A stretch of 64,000 nucleotides of DNA from a bacterium (GCA_029561455.1 JAKQIY010000030.1:124001-188000), one strand, 5' to 3'. Numbered from the stretch's first letter, positions 35,221 through 47,212 are shown. The notes: a model not told the origin generated them from the letters alone. Translations and numbers: made by a program.

Positions 35221-36186
35221 ATGAACGACGATTCCCCCAAAAATGGCGAAACCGGCGACGCGGCAGACAATCATCAACAGCCCTACGAATATCCCCATGA
35301 GGATGATCAATATACCAATCCCTCGGCCCATGTAGAGCAAACAGCCCGGGAAAATACAGCTGATGAAAACAAAGCTCCGCAAGAGAAACAGGAAAAAAAG
35401 TCTAAAGACGCCGGGGAGAAAAGCGGCTCCAAAACCGATAAAACCCCAAAACCGGATAATAAAGACAAGCGCATGCCGTTTCTGGATCACCTGGAAGAAT
35501 TACGCTGGACGATCATGCGCAGCCTGGTAGCCGTTGTTATATCTTCTATTGTATGTTATATTTTTTCCAAACAGATCGTGGATTTTTTACGCTACCCGGC
35601 CCCGGAAGATTTACAATTGATCTACCTTTCGCCAACCGAAGGGTTTATGATCTATATCAAGGTTTCCATTTGTGCGGGTCTTGTGGTTGCTTTCCCTTAT
35701 ATTGCTTATCAATTGTGGCAGTTTATTGTCCCCGGTTTGCTGGAAAGAGAGCGTAAATATGTTCCGCATATTGCATTTTTTACCACAGTTTGTTTTCTTA
35801 CCGGGGCGGCATTTGCATATTATTTGATAGTGCCCTTTGGCTTGAAATTCTTGCTGGCATTTCAAACCGATTATTTAAGCGCTACAATTGCCATCGGCAA
35901 GTACCTGGGTTTTGTTGTTACTCTCATTCTTGTGTTCGGCGCAGTTTTTGAACTACCGGTGCTGGCTTTCTTTTTATCATATATCGGCTTGCTGACGCCG
36001 GAGTTCTTAACCAAATATCGGCGTTATGGTATTGTAATTATATTTATCATTGCCGCGGTCTTGACGCCGCCCGATGTTTTTACCCAACTGATGCTGGCCG
36101 GCCCGCTGCTGATCTTGTATGAAATTAGTATCTTAATCACCAAACTGGTTCGCAAAAAAAAGCAAGCGGCTGAACTGGAAGGCTAA
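35221..36186 (+). CDS. tatC: Sec-independent protein translocase TatC with a long acidic N-terminal extension
   Basis: The 321-residue protein has the TatC core from about residue 84 onward, with the conserved MPFLDHLEELRWTIMRSL signal-binding N terminus, SPTEGFMIYIKVS and six membrane helices. TatC recognises twin-arginine signal peptides and forms the Tat translocase with TatA/B. The first 83 residues are hydrophilic and rich in Asp, Glu, Lys and Pro, which is unusual for TatC. The alternative start at the MPFLD methionine (35473) has no ribosome-binding site, so the extension is probably real. No tatA gene is adjacent. Confidence 0.93.
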   Translation: MNDDSPKNGETGDAADNHQQPYEYPHEDDQYTNPSAHVEQTARENTADENKAPQEKQEKKSKDAGEKSGSKTDKTPKPDNKDKRMPFLDHLEELRWTIMRSLVAVVISSIVCYIFSKQIVDFLRYPAPEDLQLIYLSPTEGFMIYIKVSICAGLVVAFPYIAYQLWQFIVPGLLERERKYVPHIAFFTTVCFLTGAAFAYYLIVPFGLKFLLAFQTDYLSATIAIGKYLGFVVTLILVFGAVFELPVLAFFLSYIGLLTPEFLTKYRRYGIVIIFIIAAVLTPPDVFTQLMLAGPLLILYEISILITKLVRKKKQAAELEG

Positions 36187-36216
36187 TCCTTTGTACTCAT
36201 TGTTAACAGGTGTTTT

Positions 36217-37077
36217 TTGGAATATATCGATTTACACATTCATTCCTCCCATTCGGATGGAATTAAAAGTCCCGCAGAAATTATCCGTTTTGCCCATGAG
36301 TTTAAATTAAAGGCGATATCGATTACCGATCACGATGCGATTTCGGGCACTATACTCGCCTGTACGTCCGCCGAAAAAAAAGGTATCGAGGTTATTCCCG
36401 GCATAGAATTAAGCACAAGAATGACCGGGTGTACCGTACATTTACTGGGCTATTATTTCGATATGGGGAATGCGGAAATTTTGGACTATGTAGAGCAAAA
36501 TTATTATATTCGTGAAGAGCGGGCCAAAAAAATTGTTTCCCGGCTGCATGAACTGGGTATTAAGATTTCCTTCGAACTGGTCAAGCTGCACGCCAATGGC
36601 GGGGTTATCGGCCGTCCACATATTGCCGATGTTTTACTTGAAGAAGGATATGTCTATTCTTTTCGTGATGCTTTTGAAAAATATTTGGGTGAAAACAGGC
36701 CTGCTTATGTGCAAAAGCCAACGATCACACCCGAAGAAGGAATTCGCCTGATCCATAATGCCGGTGGGCTGGTGTTTATCGCCCATCCCGCGGTGGAAAT
36801 AACGGATGAAAATATTTATCATTTGATCGGTCAGGGGTTGGATGGAATCGAAGTCTACCATCCCAAGCATATGCCCTCAGATGTTGAGCATTATATGCAA
36901 ATAGCACAGGCAAACGATCTGCTGATTTGCGGTGGATCGGATTGTCATGGCCCGCGCAACAATAATGATATGATGATGGGTACTATCCCGGTTCCTTATA
37001 GTCATCTAGAACAAATGAAAAGCCGGCTGGCTGATGTTCAAACCGGGTTTGTTGTCAGTAACCATAGACTTGTTTAA
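36217..37077 (+). CDS. PHP-domain phosphoesterase (RNase AM/TrpH-like)
   Basis: Translation probably begins at the TTG at 36217, behind AACAGGTG. The 286-residue protein has the PHP motifs DLHIHSSHSDG (motif I), ITDHDAISG (II), a central GRPHIA, and SDCHGP near the C terminus. Stand-alone PHP proteins of this length, such as YciV/RNase AM, are 3'-5' or 5'-3' phosphodiesterases acting on RNA ends or phosphorylated nucleotides. It follows tatC by 30 bases, and a tandem-hairpin terminator lies about 120 bases downstream. The exact substrate is not known. Confidence 0.87.
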   Translation: MEYIDLHIHSSHSDGIKSPAEIIRFAHEFKLKAISITDHDAISGTILACTSAEKKGIEVIPGIELSTRMTGCTVHLLGYYFDMGNAEILDYVEQNYYIREERAKKIVSRLHELGIKISFELVKLHANGGVIGRPHIADVLLEEGYVYSFRDAFEKYLGENRPAYVQKPTITPEEGIRLIHNAGGLVFIAHPAVEITDENIYHLIGQGLDGIEVYHPKHMPSDVEHYMQIAQANDLLICGGSDCHGPRNNNDMMMGTIPVPYSHLEQMKSRLADVQTGFVVSNHRLV

Positions 37078-37159
37078 TTCTTGTAATTTCGGGGCAGCCT
37101 TAATTTTTATTACCGGAATAAGTGAAAATATTTTATTGTTAATTATTTTAGAATCCAAA

Positions 37160-37231
37160 GAGGTCGTTACGTAGCCTCCCTCCTGCAACGACCTCAGCAG
37201 GGTGGCAAGCATCAGCTTGCCACCTTTTTTT
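37160..37231 (+). ncRNA. candidate small RNA or 3' UTR with C-rich hairpin loop and terminator
   Basis: Two tandem hairpins lie in a 328-base gap. GAGGTCGTT (37160-37168) pairs perfectly with AACGACCTC (37187-37195) around an 18-base loop containing CCTCCCTCC, the complement of Shine-Dalgarno sequences. Immediately after comes a strong terminator. This layout resembles trans-acting small RNAs with C-rich seed loops. No clear promoter is seen, so processing from the upstream PHP gene's transcript is equally possible. Confidence 0.45.
37201..37231 (+). terminator. strong intrinsic terminator downstream of the PHP gene
   Basis: GGTGGCAAGC (37201-37210) and GCTTGCCACC (37215-37224) form a perfect ten-pair stem with a four-base loop, followed by seven T. 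Confidence 0.93.
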
Positions 37232-37405
37232 ACATATAGAGAGTTTATGTACTATTTTAGTAATTTACAGCTTGAACTATTCCGTTTAAATTATTACATT
37301 AATAGTGGACTAGATAACCGACGGAAGATAACGATGTGACATGATAATTAGTATTTGAAACATCTTTACAGGTCCGGATAAAGCTGATTAACCAGAGGAA
37401 TGGTA

Positions 37406-38029
37406 TTGATTGTTAAAACGGTTCCGGTAGGTCCACTGGAAGTAAATTGTTACATTTTAGGTTGTAAAGACACAGCGCAAGCTGTAATTATTGACCCGGG
37501 TGATGATGAAGAGCAGATACTGGCTGCAATTCAGGAAGACAATTTCAAGATAACCCATATTTTATTAACTCATGGTCATGCCGATCATATCGCTGCGGTT
37601 GCGCAAGTTCAACAAGCAACCGGCGCAAAAATATTTATTCATCAGGGCGACCATTTGCTAGTCGAACATGCCAAAATGCAGGCGGCTATGTTTGACCTGC
37701 GTGTTCCAGCTCCATTTAAAATCGATGCTTATTTGCAAGATGGAGAGAAAATTTCTTTCGGTAAACATGAACTGACAGTGCTCAGCACTCCCGGTCATTC
37801 CCCAGGGTGCGTGTGCTTTTTAAATAACGGATATGTGTTTTCCGGCGATACGTTATTTTGGGATTCGATTGGCAGAACCGATTTGCCGGGTGGCTCGCAT
37901 ACACAGATTTTGGAATCCATACGGAACAAGCTGTTTACCTTGTCTCCGGAAACCCGAGTATACCCCGGGCATGGTTTACCGACAACCATTGCCAGGGAAA
38001 TTAAATGCAATCCGTTTATTAATCAATAG
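37406..38029 (+). CDS. metallo-beta-lactamase-fold hydrolase (glyoxalase II-like, YcbL type)
   Basis: The TTG at 37406 lies six bases after AGAGGA; the ATG at 37400 touches that site and is less likely. The 207-residue protein has the zinc motif THGHADH (HxHxDH), a later STPGHSPGC histidine, FSGDTLFWDSIGRTD and PGHGLPT. These match small glyoxalase II-like hydrolases such as YcbL. Such enzymes hydrolyse thioesters, often S-lactoylglutathione-like compounds; this one lacks the C-terminal glutathione-binding domain of classic GloB. The substrate is uncertain. Confidence 0.87.
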   Translation: MIVKTVPVGPLEVNCYILGCKDTAQAVIIDPGDDEEQILAAIQEDNFKITHILLTHGHADHIAAVAQVQQATGAKIFIHQGDHLLVEHAKMQAAMFDLRVPAPFKIDAYLQDGEKISFGKHELTVLSTPGHSPGCVCFLNNGYVFSGDTLFWDSIGRTDLPGGSHTQILESIRNKLFTLSPETRVYPGHGLPTTIAREIKCNPFINQ

Positions 38030-38140
38030 GTTATAAGGAAAATTCACTTGCAAGTTTTAGGATAAATAGTTATAATCAATAGTGATAAGTAAGCAAAGCA
38101 GCAACTAGTTTTATATAAAAATATGTGACAAGAGGTGTTT

Positions 38141-38389
38141 ATGGCAGAACCATTAAAAGAAGCCAGAGTAGTAGTTCGGGAAGATGAATGCAAGGGGTGT
38201 GGATTGTGTATTGCGGCCTGCCCGGAAGAGGTTTTGTTTGAGCAAAAGCACCTGAACAGAATGGGGTATCATCCGGCCGGTTATAAAGGTTCAGGATGCA
38301 GCGGGTGCGGCTATTGTTTTTATCAATGCCCCGAACCCGGCGCAATAACCGTTTACAAAAAAGGTTATGTTGAAGAGGAGGCGGCCTGA
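38141..38389 (+). CDS. 2-oxoacid:acceptor oxidoreductase delta subunit, ferredoxin-like
   Basis: The ATG at 38141 follows AGAGGTG. The 82-residue protein carries two cysteine clusters, [12 protein letters not shown] and [15 protein letters not shown], giving eight cysteines for two [4Fe-4S] clusters. It is the electron-carrying subunit of the oxidoreductase encoded next: the alpha gene starts one base after its stop codon. It should pass electrons from the thiamine-diphosphate site to free ferredoxin. Confidence 0.92.
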   Translation: MAEPLKEARVVVREDECKGCGLCIAACPEEVLFEQKHLNRMGYHPAGYKGSGCSGCGYCFYQCPEPGAITVYKKGYVEEEAA

Positions 38390-38390
38390 T

Positions 38391-39440
38391 ATGGCAAAGC
38401 AATTGATAAAGGGGAATGAAGCAATAGTCAAGGGCGCCATTTTGGCCGGTTGCCGGTTTTATTTTGGTTACCCGATAACGCCGGCTTCAGAGATTGCCGA
38501 AGCAGCCGCTTTTTATTTACCTGTGGTTGGGGGGACCTTTATACAAGCGGAAAGTGAAAGTGCTGCAATAAATATGTTGTATGGCGCAGCTTCCGGGGGC
38601 GTCCGGGCGATGACCGCATCATCCAGCCCGGGGATGAGTTTGAAGCAGGAGGGTATTTCTTATGCGGCGGGCTCCGAATTGCCGATGGTTATTGTCGATG
38701 TTATGCGGGGCGGGCCCGGTTTGGGTAACATTGCCCCGGCTCAGGCCGATTATAATCAAATGGTAAAAGGGGGAGGGCATGGCGGTTACAAAATGGTAGT
38801 GCTGGCGCCCAATAGCGCCCAGGAAATGTGTGATTTAACCATGCTGGCTTTTGATGTGGCGGATAAATATCGTAACCCGGCAGTGATTCTGGCGGATGGC
38901 TTTGTAGGGCAAATGATGGAACCGGTCGAGTTCCCGGAACCGGTCATGGAATTGCCGAAAAAAGAGTGGGCCATTCAAGCCGATGCGCAGGATGAATTCC
39001 GCCTGGTCAGTTCAATTGACCTGGAACCGGAGGAACTGGAAAAACACAATGTGCATTTACAACAAAAATATGCAGCTATGGAAGCCAACCATGTGATGTT
39101 TGAAGACTATCAAACAGAGGATGCCGAACTGGTAGTAATAGGTTACGGGGTAGTCTCCAGAATTTTGCATTCTGTTGTAGATGAATTGCGGGGCAAAGGG
39201 GTTAAAATAGGTTTAATGCGCCCCATATCTTTATGGCCGTTTCCTAAAAACCATATCATTGAACTGGCGGCGCGGATCAAACGGTTTTTTGTGGTGGAAC
39301 TATCGGATGGACAAATGGTGGATGATGTGCGCCTGGCCGTTAACGGCAAAATTCCGGTGCAATTTTATGGACGTTACGGCGGGGTGGTGCCGTCGCCGGA
39401 TGAAATCATTGCGCAAATAATGAAAAAAAACGAGGCATAG
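38391..39440 (+). CDS. 2-oxoacid:ferredoxin oxidoreductase alpha subunit (VorB/KorA-like)
   Basis: The 349-residue protein begins [20 protein letters not shown], matching the alpha subunit that binds and orients the pyrimidine of thiamine diphosphate. It contains [11 protein letters not shown], then [11 protein letters not shown] with the conserved glutamate, and [14 protein letters not shown]. The complex oxidatively decarboxylates 2-oxoacids with CoA and ferredoxin. The sequence is closest in style to VorB/KorA enzymes for branched-chain 2-oxoacids or 2-oxoglutarate; which one cannot be settled here. Confidence 0.92.
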   Translation: MAKQLIKGNEAIVKGAILAGCRFYFGYPITPASEIAEAAAFYLPVVGGTFIQAESESAAINMLYGAASGGVRAMTASSSPGMSLKQEGISYAAGSELPMVIVDVMRGGPGLGNIAPAQADYNQMVKGGGHGGYKMVVLAPNSAQEMCDLTMLAFDVADKYRNPAVILADGFVGQMMEPVEFPEPVMELPKKEWAIQADAQDEFRLVSSIDLEPEELEKHNVHLQQKYAAMEANHVMFEDYQTEDAELVVIGYGVVSRILHSVVDELRGKGVKIGLMRPISLWPFPKNHIIELAARIKRFFVVELSDGQMVDDVRLAVNGKIPVQFYGRYGGVVPSPDEIIAQIMKKNEA

Positions 39441-39442
39441 TC

Positions 39443-40873
39443 ATGGCTAACGCATTGATAAAGGCAGACAGCTTTTATGAGTTATATGAACGCAAAAGCG
39501 GCATTCAGGATGTAACCCATTATTGCCCCGGCTGCGGGCATGGTGTGTTGCATAAACTCATCGCTGAAGCAATTGATGATTTTGGAATCCGGGAGCGGAC
39601 GATTTTGATCAGCCCTGTGGGGTGCAGTGTGTTTGCTTATTATTATTTCCGGGTTGGAAATATCCAGGCGGCACACGGTCGCGCCCCGGCGGTATCCACC
39701 GGCATTAAACGGGTACATCCCGAAAGTATTGTGATTAGCTACCAGGGCGATGGCGACCTGGCGGCTATCGGCGGCAATCATATTATCCAGGCCGCTAACC
39801 GGGGGGAGAATATCACGGTGTTTTTTGTTAATAATGCTATTTACGGCATGACGGGCGGCCAGATGGCGCCAACCACCCTGGCCGGGCAAAAAACCACAAC
39901 ATCGCCTTACGGGCGGAATGTCAATAGCGAGGGGTATCCGCTCAAAGTTTGCGAGTTGCTTTCCAGCCTCGAAGCCCCGGTTTACATTGAACGCGTTGCC
40001 CTCACAGATCCGAAAAATACCACCAAAGTGCGCAGGGCGGTGCGAAAAGCGTTGCAAAACCAGATTGATAATAAGGGTTTTTCCCTGGTTGAAGTGCTTT
40101 CCGTTTGTCCATCGAACTGGAAGATGACCCCGGTTCAGTCCAAACAGTGGCTGGTGGATAACATGATTCCACAATTCCCCCTGGGTGTGTTTCGGGATAA
40201 AACCGCGGAAATTCCAAACCGGGAAACCATTCGTAATACCTTTGATCAATCCGGGGTGCGGGAAAAACTGGAAATTCCCGCCAACGAAAAACAAGTGCAA
40301 TATTCACTGCAGCCAAAAATGGATTTTGCCAACCCCAAACTGGTCATAGCCGGTTTTGGAGGCCAAGGTGTTTTAATTCTGGGCTTGGGAATAGCGCAGG
40401 CAGCAATGCAGGCCGGGTATAATGTGTCCTGGCTGCCTTCTTATGGTCCGGAAATGCGGGGTGGAACGGCAAATTGCAATGTCAATATCTCGCGGGAACG
40501 GGTCGGTTCACCGCTGGTCACCAAACCGACAGTTTTAATCGCCATGAATTTACCATCCCTGGAAAAATTTGATAGCAAGGTTGAAGCGAACGGATTGATT
40601 ATTTACGACACTTCACTCATTAATAAGCAGCCGACCCGCCAGGATGTGCATGTGCTGGGCATTCCGGCAACACAAATGGCGGATGAACTCGGCAATACGC
40701 GCATTGCCAATATGGTTATTTTAGGCGCTTTTATTGCTTATACGGCTGTTCTGAACAAAGAAGTTGTGTTTGATGCTTTGCCGAATTTTATTAAAAGAAA
40801 GAATTTACTGCCCCTGAACGAAAGCGCTATCATCAGGGGAATGGAATATGTTTTAAATAAAGTAACTAATTGA
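39443..40873 (+). CDS. 2-oxoacid:ferredoxin oxidoreductase, fused beta and gamma subunits
   Basis: The 476-residue protein joins two subunits that are usually separate. Residues 1-270 are the thiamine-diphosphate-binding beta subunit, with HYCPGCGHGVLH, the GDGDLAAIGGNHIIQAANR motif and FVNNAIYGMTGGQ. Residues 295-476 are the gamma subunit, with LVIAGFGGQGVLILGLGIAQ and SYGPEMRGGTANCNV. It starts two bases after the alpha gene. With the ferredoxin-like and alpha subunits it makes a complete delta-alpha-beta/gamma enzyme that links 2-oxoacid oxidation to reduced ferredoxin. Confidence 0.92.
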   Translation: MANALIKADSFYELYERKSGIQDVTHYCPGCGHGVLHKLIAEAIDDFGIRERTILISPVGCSVFAYYYFRVGNIQAAHGRAPAVSTGIKRVHPESIVISYQGDGDLAAIGGNHIIQAANRGENITVFFVNNAIYGMTGGQMAPTTLAGQKTTTSPYGRNVNSEGYPLKVCELLSSLEAPVYIERVALTDPKNTTKVRRAVRKALQNQIDNKGFSLVEVLSVCPSNWKMTPVQSKQWLVDNMIPQFPLGVFRDKTAEIPNRETIRNTFDQSGVREKLEIPANEKQVQYSLQPKMDFANPKLVIAGFGGQGVLILGLGIAQAAMQAGYNVSWLPSYGPEMRGGTANCNVNISRERVGSPLVTKPTVLIAMNLPSLEKFDSKVEANGLIIYDTSLINKQPTRQDVHVLGIPATQMADELGNTRIANMVILGAFIAYTAVLNKEVVFDALPNFIKRKNLLPLNESAIIRGMEYVLNKVTN

Positions 40874-41200
40874 TACAAGAATTTACCGGTCTAACGACTG
40901 ATCCTGGAAAGTTATCATAGATAAAAGTGGCATTTTGGCCGCCGCATTAGCAAGGCGGATAAATCAAAAATTTCCCTGGAACCAGATAGAATTCTGTTCC
41001 ATTATTAATGCCACGGGGTAGAGGGAAATACTATGCCTGGATTGCATTGGTTACCCATGCAATTGCATCCGGTTGAGCTACGCTGAAAAAAGAGCACGGG
41101 TTATAAAATTAGCCCGTTCATTGCATCTTTCTCCCCTGGAGTTTGAGCGAATCGCCGATGCGGAATAAGGAACAGGTACAGGATCTCAGAAAGAGGAATT
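40874..41200 (+). promoter_or_regulatory. structured leader upstream of the RNase E/G gene
   Basis: This 327-base gap holds several strong helices: GTGGCATT/AATGCCAC (40927-40934 with 41007-41014), CCGCC/GGCGG (40939-40943 with 40954-40958), GGAAC/GTTCC (40978-40982 with 40996-41000), ATTGCAT/ATGCAAT (41041-41047 with 41057-41063) and a CGGG/CCCG hairpin near 41097-41116. TTTCCCT (40971-40977), inside the first helix, could pair with AGGGAAA (41022-41028) outside it, as a pseudoknot or alternative fold. RNase E mRNA in E. coli is autoregulated through a structured 5' leader, so a similar role is plausible. Confidence 0.45.
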
Positions 41201-42724
41201 ATGAAGAAATTAATTGTAATTAATGTTTCCATCGGGGAAACGCGCATCGCCATTCTGGAAGACAACAGTCTGGTTGAGTTGTATTTTGAATTGCCTGAAA
41301 ACGAGCGCATGGTTGGCGATATTTATTATGGAAAGGTTGCCAAGATTGTAAATGGAATTCAGGCTGCGTTTGTTAACATTGGCCACAAGCAGGATGCGTT
41401 TTTGCATTTTTCGGATATCAACCGAAACGTACTCGAACTCTTTGCCGAAAAAGCCGAAAACGATACCCAAAAGAACAATAAAAGAAGAAACTATCATGAA
41501 CCGCCCGTTAAAAAAGGGCAGAACCTCATGGTGCAAATAACCAAAGAACCGCTGGCCAACAAAGGCGCGCGGGTGACTACCAGCCTCTCTTTACCGGGCC
41601 GGTTTTTGGTGTTGATGCCGGGGGAAAGCGGCGTCGGCGTTTCACGAAAAATTCAAAACAAACGCGAAAAGTACCGTTTGAAAGGTATAGGGCATGCGAT
41701 CAAACCCGCCGGATTTGGTTTGGTCGTGCGAACCGTTTCCGAAGGCAAGGATGAAGCAACTTTAAAAGCAGATCTCGATTCCCTGTTAAAAGCATGGAAC
41801 AAACTAAAAAAGCAGGCCGGAAAGACCAATCCGCCCAGCTTGATCCACAAAGACATGGGTATGCTGTCCAGTGTCATTCGCGATCTTTTTACCCCGGATA
41901 TTCACCGCCTGCTGGTGGATGACAGTAAAATGTACAAGCATATTGTCAAGTACCTGAAAGAAGTGTCGCCGCAGATGGTACAAAATGTGGAGCATTACCA
42001 GGGGAAAATACCAATTTTTGACCAGCACGGTATTGAAGCGCAGCTTACCAGGAGCTTGTCCCGTAAAGTATCGCTTAAAAAAGGTGGCTACCTGTATATC
42101 GATCATACGGAAGCGTTGACCGCCATCGATGTCAACAGTGGCAGCTTTAGCGGCAAAGCTGATCATGATTCGAACAGTTTAAAGATCAACCTGGATGCAG
42201 CCAACGAAATTGCCCGGCAATTACGCCTGCGCGATATAGGTGGGATCATCATAATCGACTTTATCGATATGGTCGATGAAAATAACAAAAGGAAACTTTA
42301 TGAAGAATTTTATCGGGAAGTGAAAAAAGATCGCGCCCAGGTGAATATGACCCGGCTATCTGAATTCGGCATTATTGAAATGACGCGCGAACGGGTGCGT
42401 CCAGCTCTGCTTTTCTCCATCAGCGAACCCTGCCCGGCATGCAGCGGCACAGGCAGGATCATTTCCAAAACTACCATCGTGGCGCGTATCGAAAGATGGT
42501 TAAAGCGGTATAAAACAGAAGGAAAAGATCATACGGTTGTACTGTTGGCACATCCGGAACTGGCAAAATTCCTGACGGCCGGTTACCGCAGTCGTATTCG
42601 CCGGTTAAGCTGGAAGTACTGGATTCGCGTTAAAGTCCAGGCGGATGAGAATATCAGCATGGAAGAATTCAGATTTTTAAATAAATCTGGCGATGAAGAC
42701 CTTACAGCTAAATTTATGCCTTGA
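41201..42724 (+). CDS. rng: ribonuclease E/G family endoribonuclease
   Basis: The 507-residue protein has an N-terminal S1 RNA-binding domain (YYGKVAKIVNGIQAAFVNIG, then DAFLHFSDI), the catalytic DVNSGSF and IIIIDFIDM aspartates that bind magnesium, and the zinc-link CPACSGTG. It cleaves single-stranded AU-rich RNA and trims rRNA. Its length matches RNase G and lacks the long scaffold tail of E. coli RNase E, hence the symbol. It is followed by rplU and rpmA, a neighbourhood often seen for this gene. AGAGGAATT precedes the ATG. Confidence 0.93.
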   Translation: MKKLIVINVSIGETRIAILEDNSLVELYFELPENERMVGDIYYGKVAKIVNGIQAAFVNIGHKQDAFLHFSDINRNVLELFAEKAENDTQKNNKRRNYHEPPVKKGQNLMVQITKEPLANKGARVTTSLSLPGRFLVLMPGESGVGVSRKIQNKREKYRLKGIGHAIKPAGFGLVVRTVSEGKDEATLKADLDSLLKAWNKLKKQAGKTNPPSLIHKDMGMLSSVIRDLFTPDIHRLLVDDSKMYKHIVKYLKEVSPQMVQNVEHYQGKIPIFDQHGIEAQLTRSLSRKVSLKKGGYLYIDHTEALTAIDVNSGSFSGKADHDSNSLKINLDAANEIARQLRLRDIGGIIIIDFIDMVDENNKRKLYEEFYREVKKDRAQVNMTRLSEFGIIEMTRERVRPALLFSISEPCPACSGTGRIISKTTIVARIERWLKRYKTEGKDHTVVLLAHPELAKFLTAGYRSRIRRLSWKYWIRVKVQADENISMEEFRFLNKSGDEDLTAKFMP

Positions 42725-42792
42725 CATTTTATAATTAATTTATTAAATTGATAAGCTTTGTAATATATTAATCTAAATGGAGATTATCCCTG

Positions 42793-43104
42793 ATGTATGC
42801 CATAGTGGAAATAGGCGGAGAGCAGTTTAAAGTATCTCAAAATGATAAAATAACTGCATTGCGGCAAAAAGGCGAGGTCGGCGCCGTGGTGGATTATGAT
42901 AAAGTGCTTTTGCTTGCCACCGATGCGGGTGTAAAAATTGGCTCGCCGTATATAGAAGGCGCCAAAATTCAGGCTGCTATTCTTGAACACGGTAAAGGCG
43001 ATAAAGTAATTGTGTTTAAAAAACGGAAAAGAAAAAGATACAGAGTGTTAAACGGACATCGTCAGCCGCAGACAACTCTTCAGATCAAAGAGATTATTGC
43101 ATAG
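42793..43104 (+). CDS. rplU: 50S ribosomal protein L21
   Basis: The 103-residue protein begins MYAIVEIGGEQFKVSQ and ends with KKRKRKRYRVLNGHRQPQTT, the conserved L21 signature and RNA-binding tail. Length is typical. It sits between rng and rpmA in the standard order and is probably cotranscribed with them. Confidence 0.97.
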   Translation: MYAIVEIGGEQFKVSQNDKITALRQKGEVGAVVDYDKVLLLATDAGVKIGSPYIEGAKIQAAILEHGKGDKVIVFKKRKRKRYRVLNGHRQPQTTLQIKEIIA

Positions 43105-43136
43105 ATTTTTTTTGCATCAGTTAAAGGAGATTCGTA

Positions 43137-43388
43137 ATGGCTCATAAGAAAGGAATGGGTAGCTCCAAGAATGGCCGCGATAGCCAGCCGCAAATGCTTG
43201 GAGTGAAACGTTTTGATGGCGAAGTGGTTACTGCCGGCAGTATTATTGTTCGTCAACGGGGTACCCGTATTCATCCCGGCGCCAATGTAGGCATCGGTAA
43301 AGACGATACCTTGTTTGCCAAAATTGATGGTAAAGTCAAATTTGGTGTCCGCGGCAAAGAAAAGAAATTCGTTACTATCGTTTCCTGA
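43137..43388 (+). CDS. rpmA: 50S ribosomal protein L27
   Basis: The 83-residue protein begins [18 protein letters not shown] and contains [15 protein letters not shown], both L27 hallmarks. L27 reaches into the peptidyl-transferase centre through its N-terminal tail. This form starts directly with the mature AHKKG end and has no cleavable extension like that of Firmicutes. AAAGGAG precedes the start and a terminator follows the gene. Confidence 0.97.
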   Translation: MAHKKGMGSSKNGRDSQPQMLGVKRFDGEVVTAGSIIVRQRGTRIHPGANVGIGKDDTLFAKIDGKVKFGVRGKEKKFVTIVS

Positions 43389-43420
43389 TTTTGTAATATA
43401 AATCACTTTTTGATTTCAAT

Positions 43421-43456
43421 AACGCAGCTATATTGTATATAGTTGCGTTTTTTTTT
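43421..43456 (+). terminator. intrinsic terminator after rpmA
   Basis: AACGCAGCTATA (43421-43432) pairs with TATAGTTGCGTT (43438-43449) over 12 bases with one G-T pair and a five-base loop, merging into nine T. It ends the rng-rplU-rpmA operon. Confidence 0.92.
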
Positions 43457-43596
43457 GTGTTTTAACACCTCTACCGGTGCAGCGCCAACATACAAAAAGG
43501 GATCAGCAGGTCAGGTCTTTTAGCGGCACAAGTTAATTAACTTTATGATATTATAGAATTTAAATCAAAAAGTGTGCCAGTGATAACAAAATTGAC

Positions 43597-43625
43597 TTGA
43601 CTCTTTAGCCGCTTTATTTTATATT
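43597..43625 (+). promoter_or_regulatory. sigma-70 promoter of the gatC-kds-lpt operon
   Basis: TTGACT (43597-43602) and TATATT (43620-43625) are separated by 17 bases and lie 33 bases before gatC. The -10 box is identical to that of the asd promoter. Confidence 0.7.
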
Positions 43626-43658
43626 ATTCTTTAAATTTTTTTTGTAAAAGGAGCAATC

Positions 43659-43946
43659 ATGTCCGTTACCCTTGCCGATGTGGAAAATATTGCCAGACTT
43701 GCCAAATTATCCTTCAGTAAAGAAGAAATGATTACCTTTACCGGGCAGTTTAATCAAATTCTGCAATATATGGAAAAACTAAATGAACTGGATACCGAAA
43801 ATGTTGAACCGACCTTTCATGTGCTGGATAGCGGTAATCCATTGCGGGACGATGTGCAACAAACCTGGTTGACCCCGGAGCAGGCGCTTGCCAATGCTCC
43901 GAAAGCTAAAAATGGTTTTTTCAGCGTACCGAAAATGATAGGATGA
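43659..43946 (+). CDS. gatC: Asp-tRNA(Asn)/Glu-tRNA(Gln) amidotransferase subunit C
   Basis: The 95-residue protein shows the GatC pattern: VTLADVENIARLAKLSFSKEE at the start, then FNQILQYMEKLNELDTENVEPTFH, and the DDVQQTWLTPEQALANAP segment. GatC stabilises the GatA-GatB complex that amidates mischarged tRNAs. gatA and gatB are not nearby. AAAAGGAG precedes the ATG and a promoter lies just upstream. It is the first gene of the long Kdo/Lpt run. Confidence 0.93.
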   Translation: MSVTLADVENIARLAKLSFSKEEMITFTGQFNQILQYMEKLNELDTENVEPTFHVLDSGNPLRDDVQQTWLTPEQALANAPKAKNGFFSVPKMIG

Positions 43947-43950
43947 GCGT

Positions 43951-47195
<3,245 letters not shown>

Positions 47196-47212
47196 CTATT
47201 TTTGGTACAAAT

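Noticed and set aside
37195-37230. AGGGTGGCAA beside a terminator, similar to a T-box core
   Set aside because: The T-box consensus continues NACCGCG and is preceded by a specifier hairpin. Here the GGTGGC bases are simply the 5' arm of a perfect terminator, and no aminoacyl-tRNA synthetase gene follows.
40870-41200. Possible tRNA or RNase P RNA in the rng leader
   Set aside because: There is no GTTCGA T-loop, acceptor stem with CCA, or conserved RNase P core sequence.
43465-43545. GGTCAGGTC in the gap after rpmA, reminiscent of SRP RNA
   Set aside because: The invariant GGAAGGAAGCAGCC part of the SRP loop is absent and no long hairpin forms.
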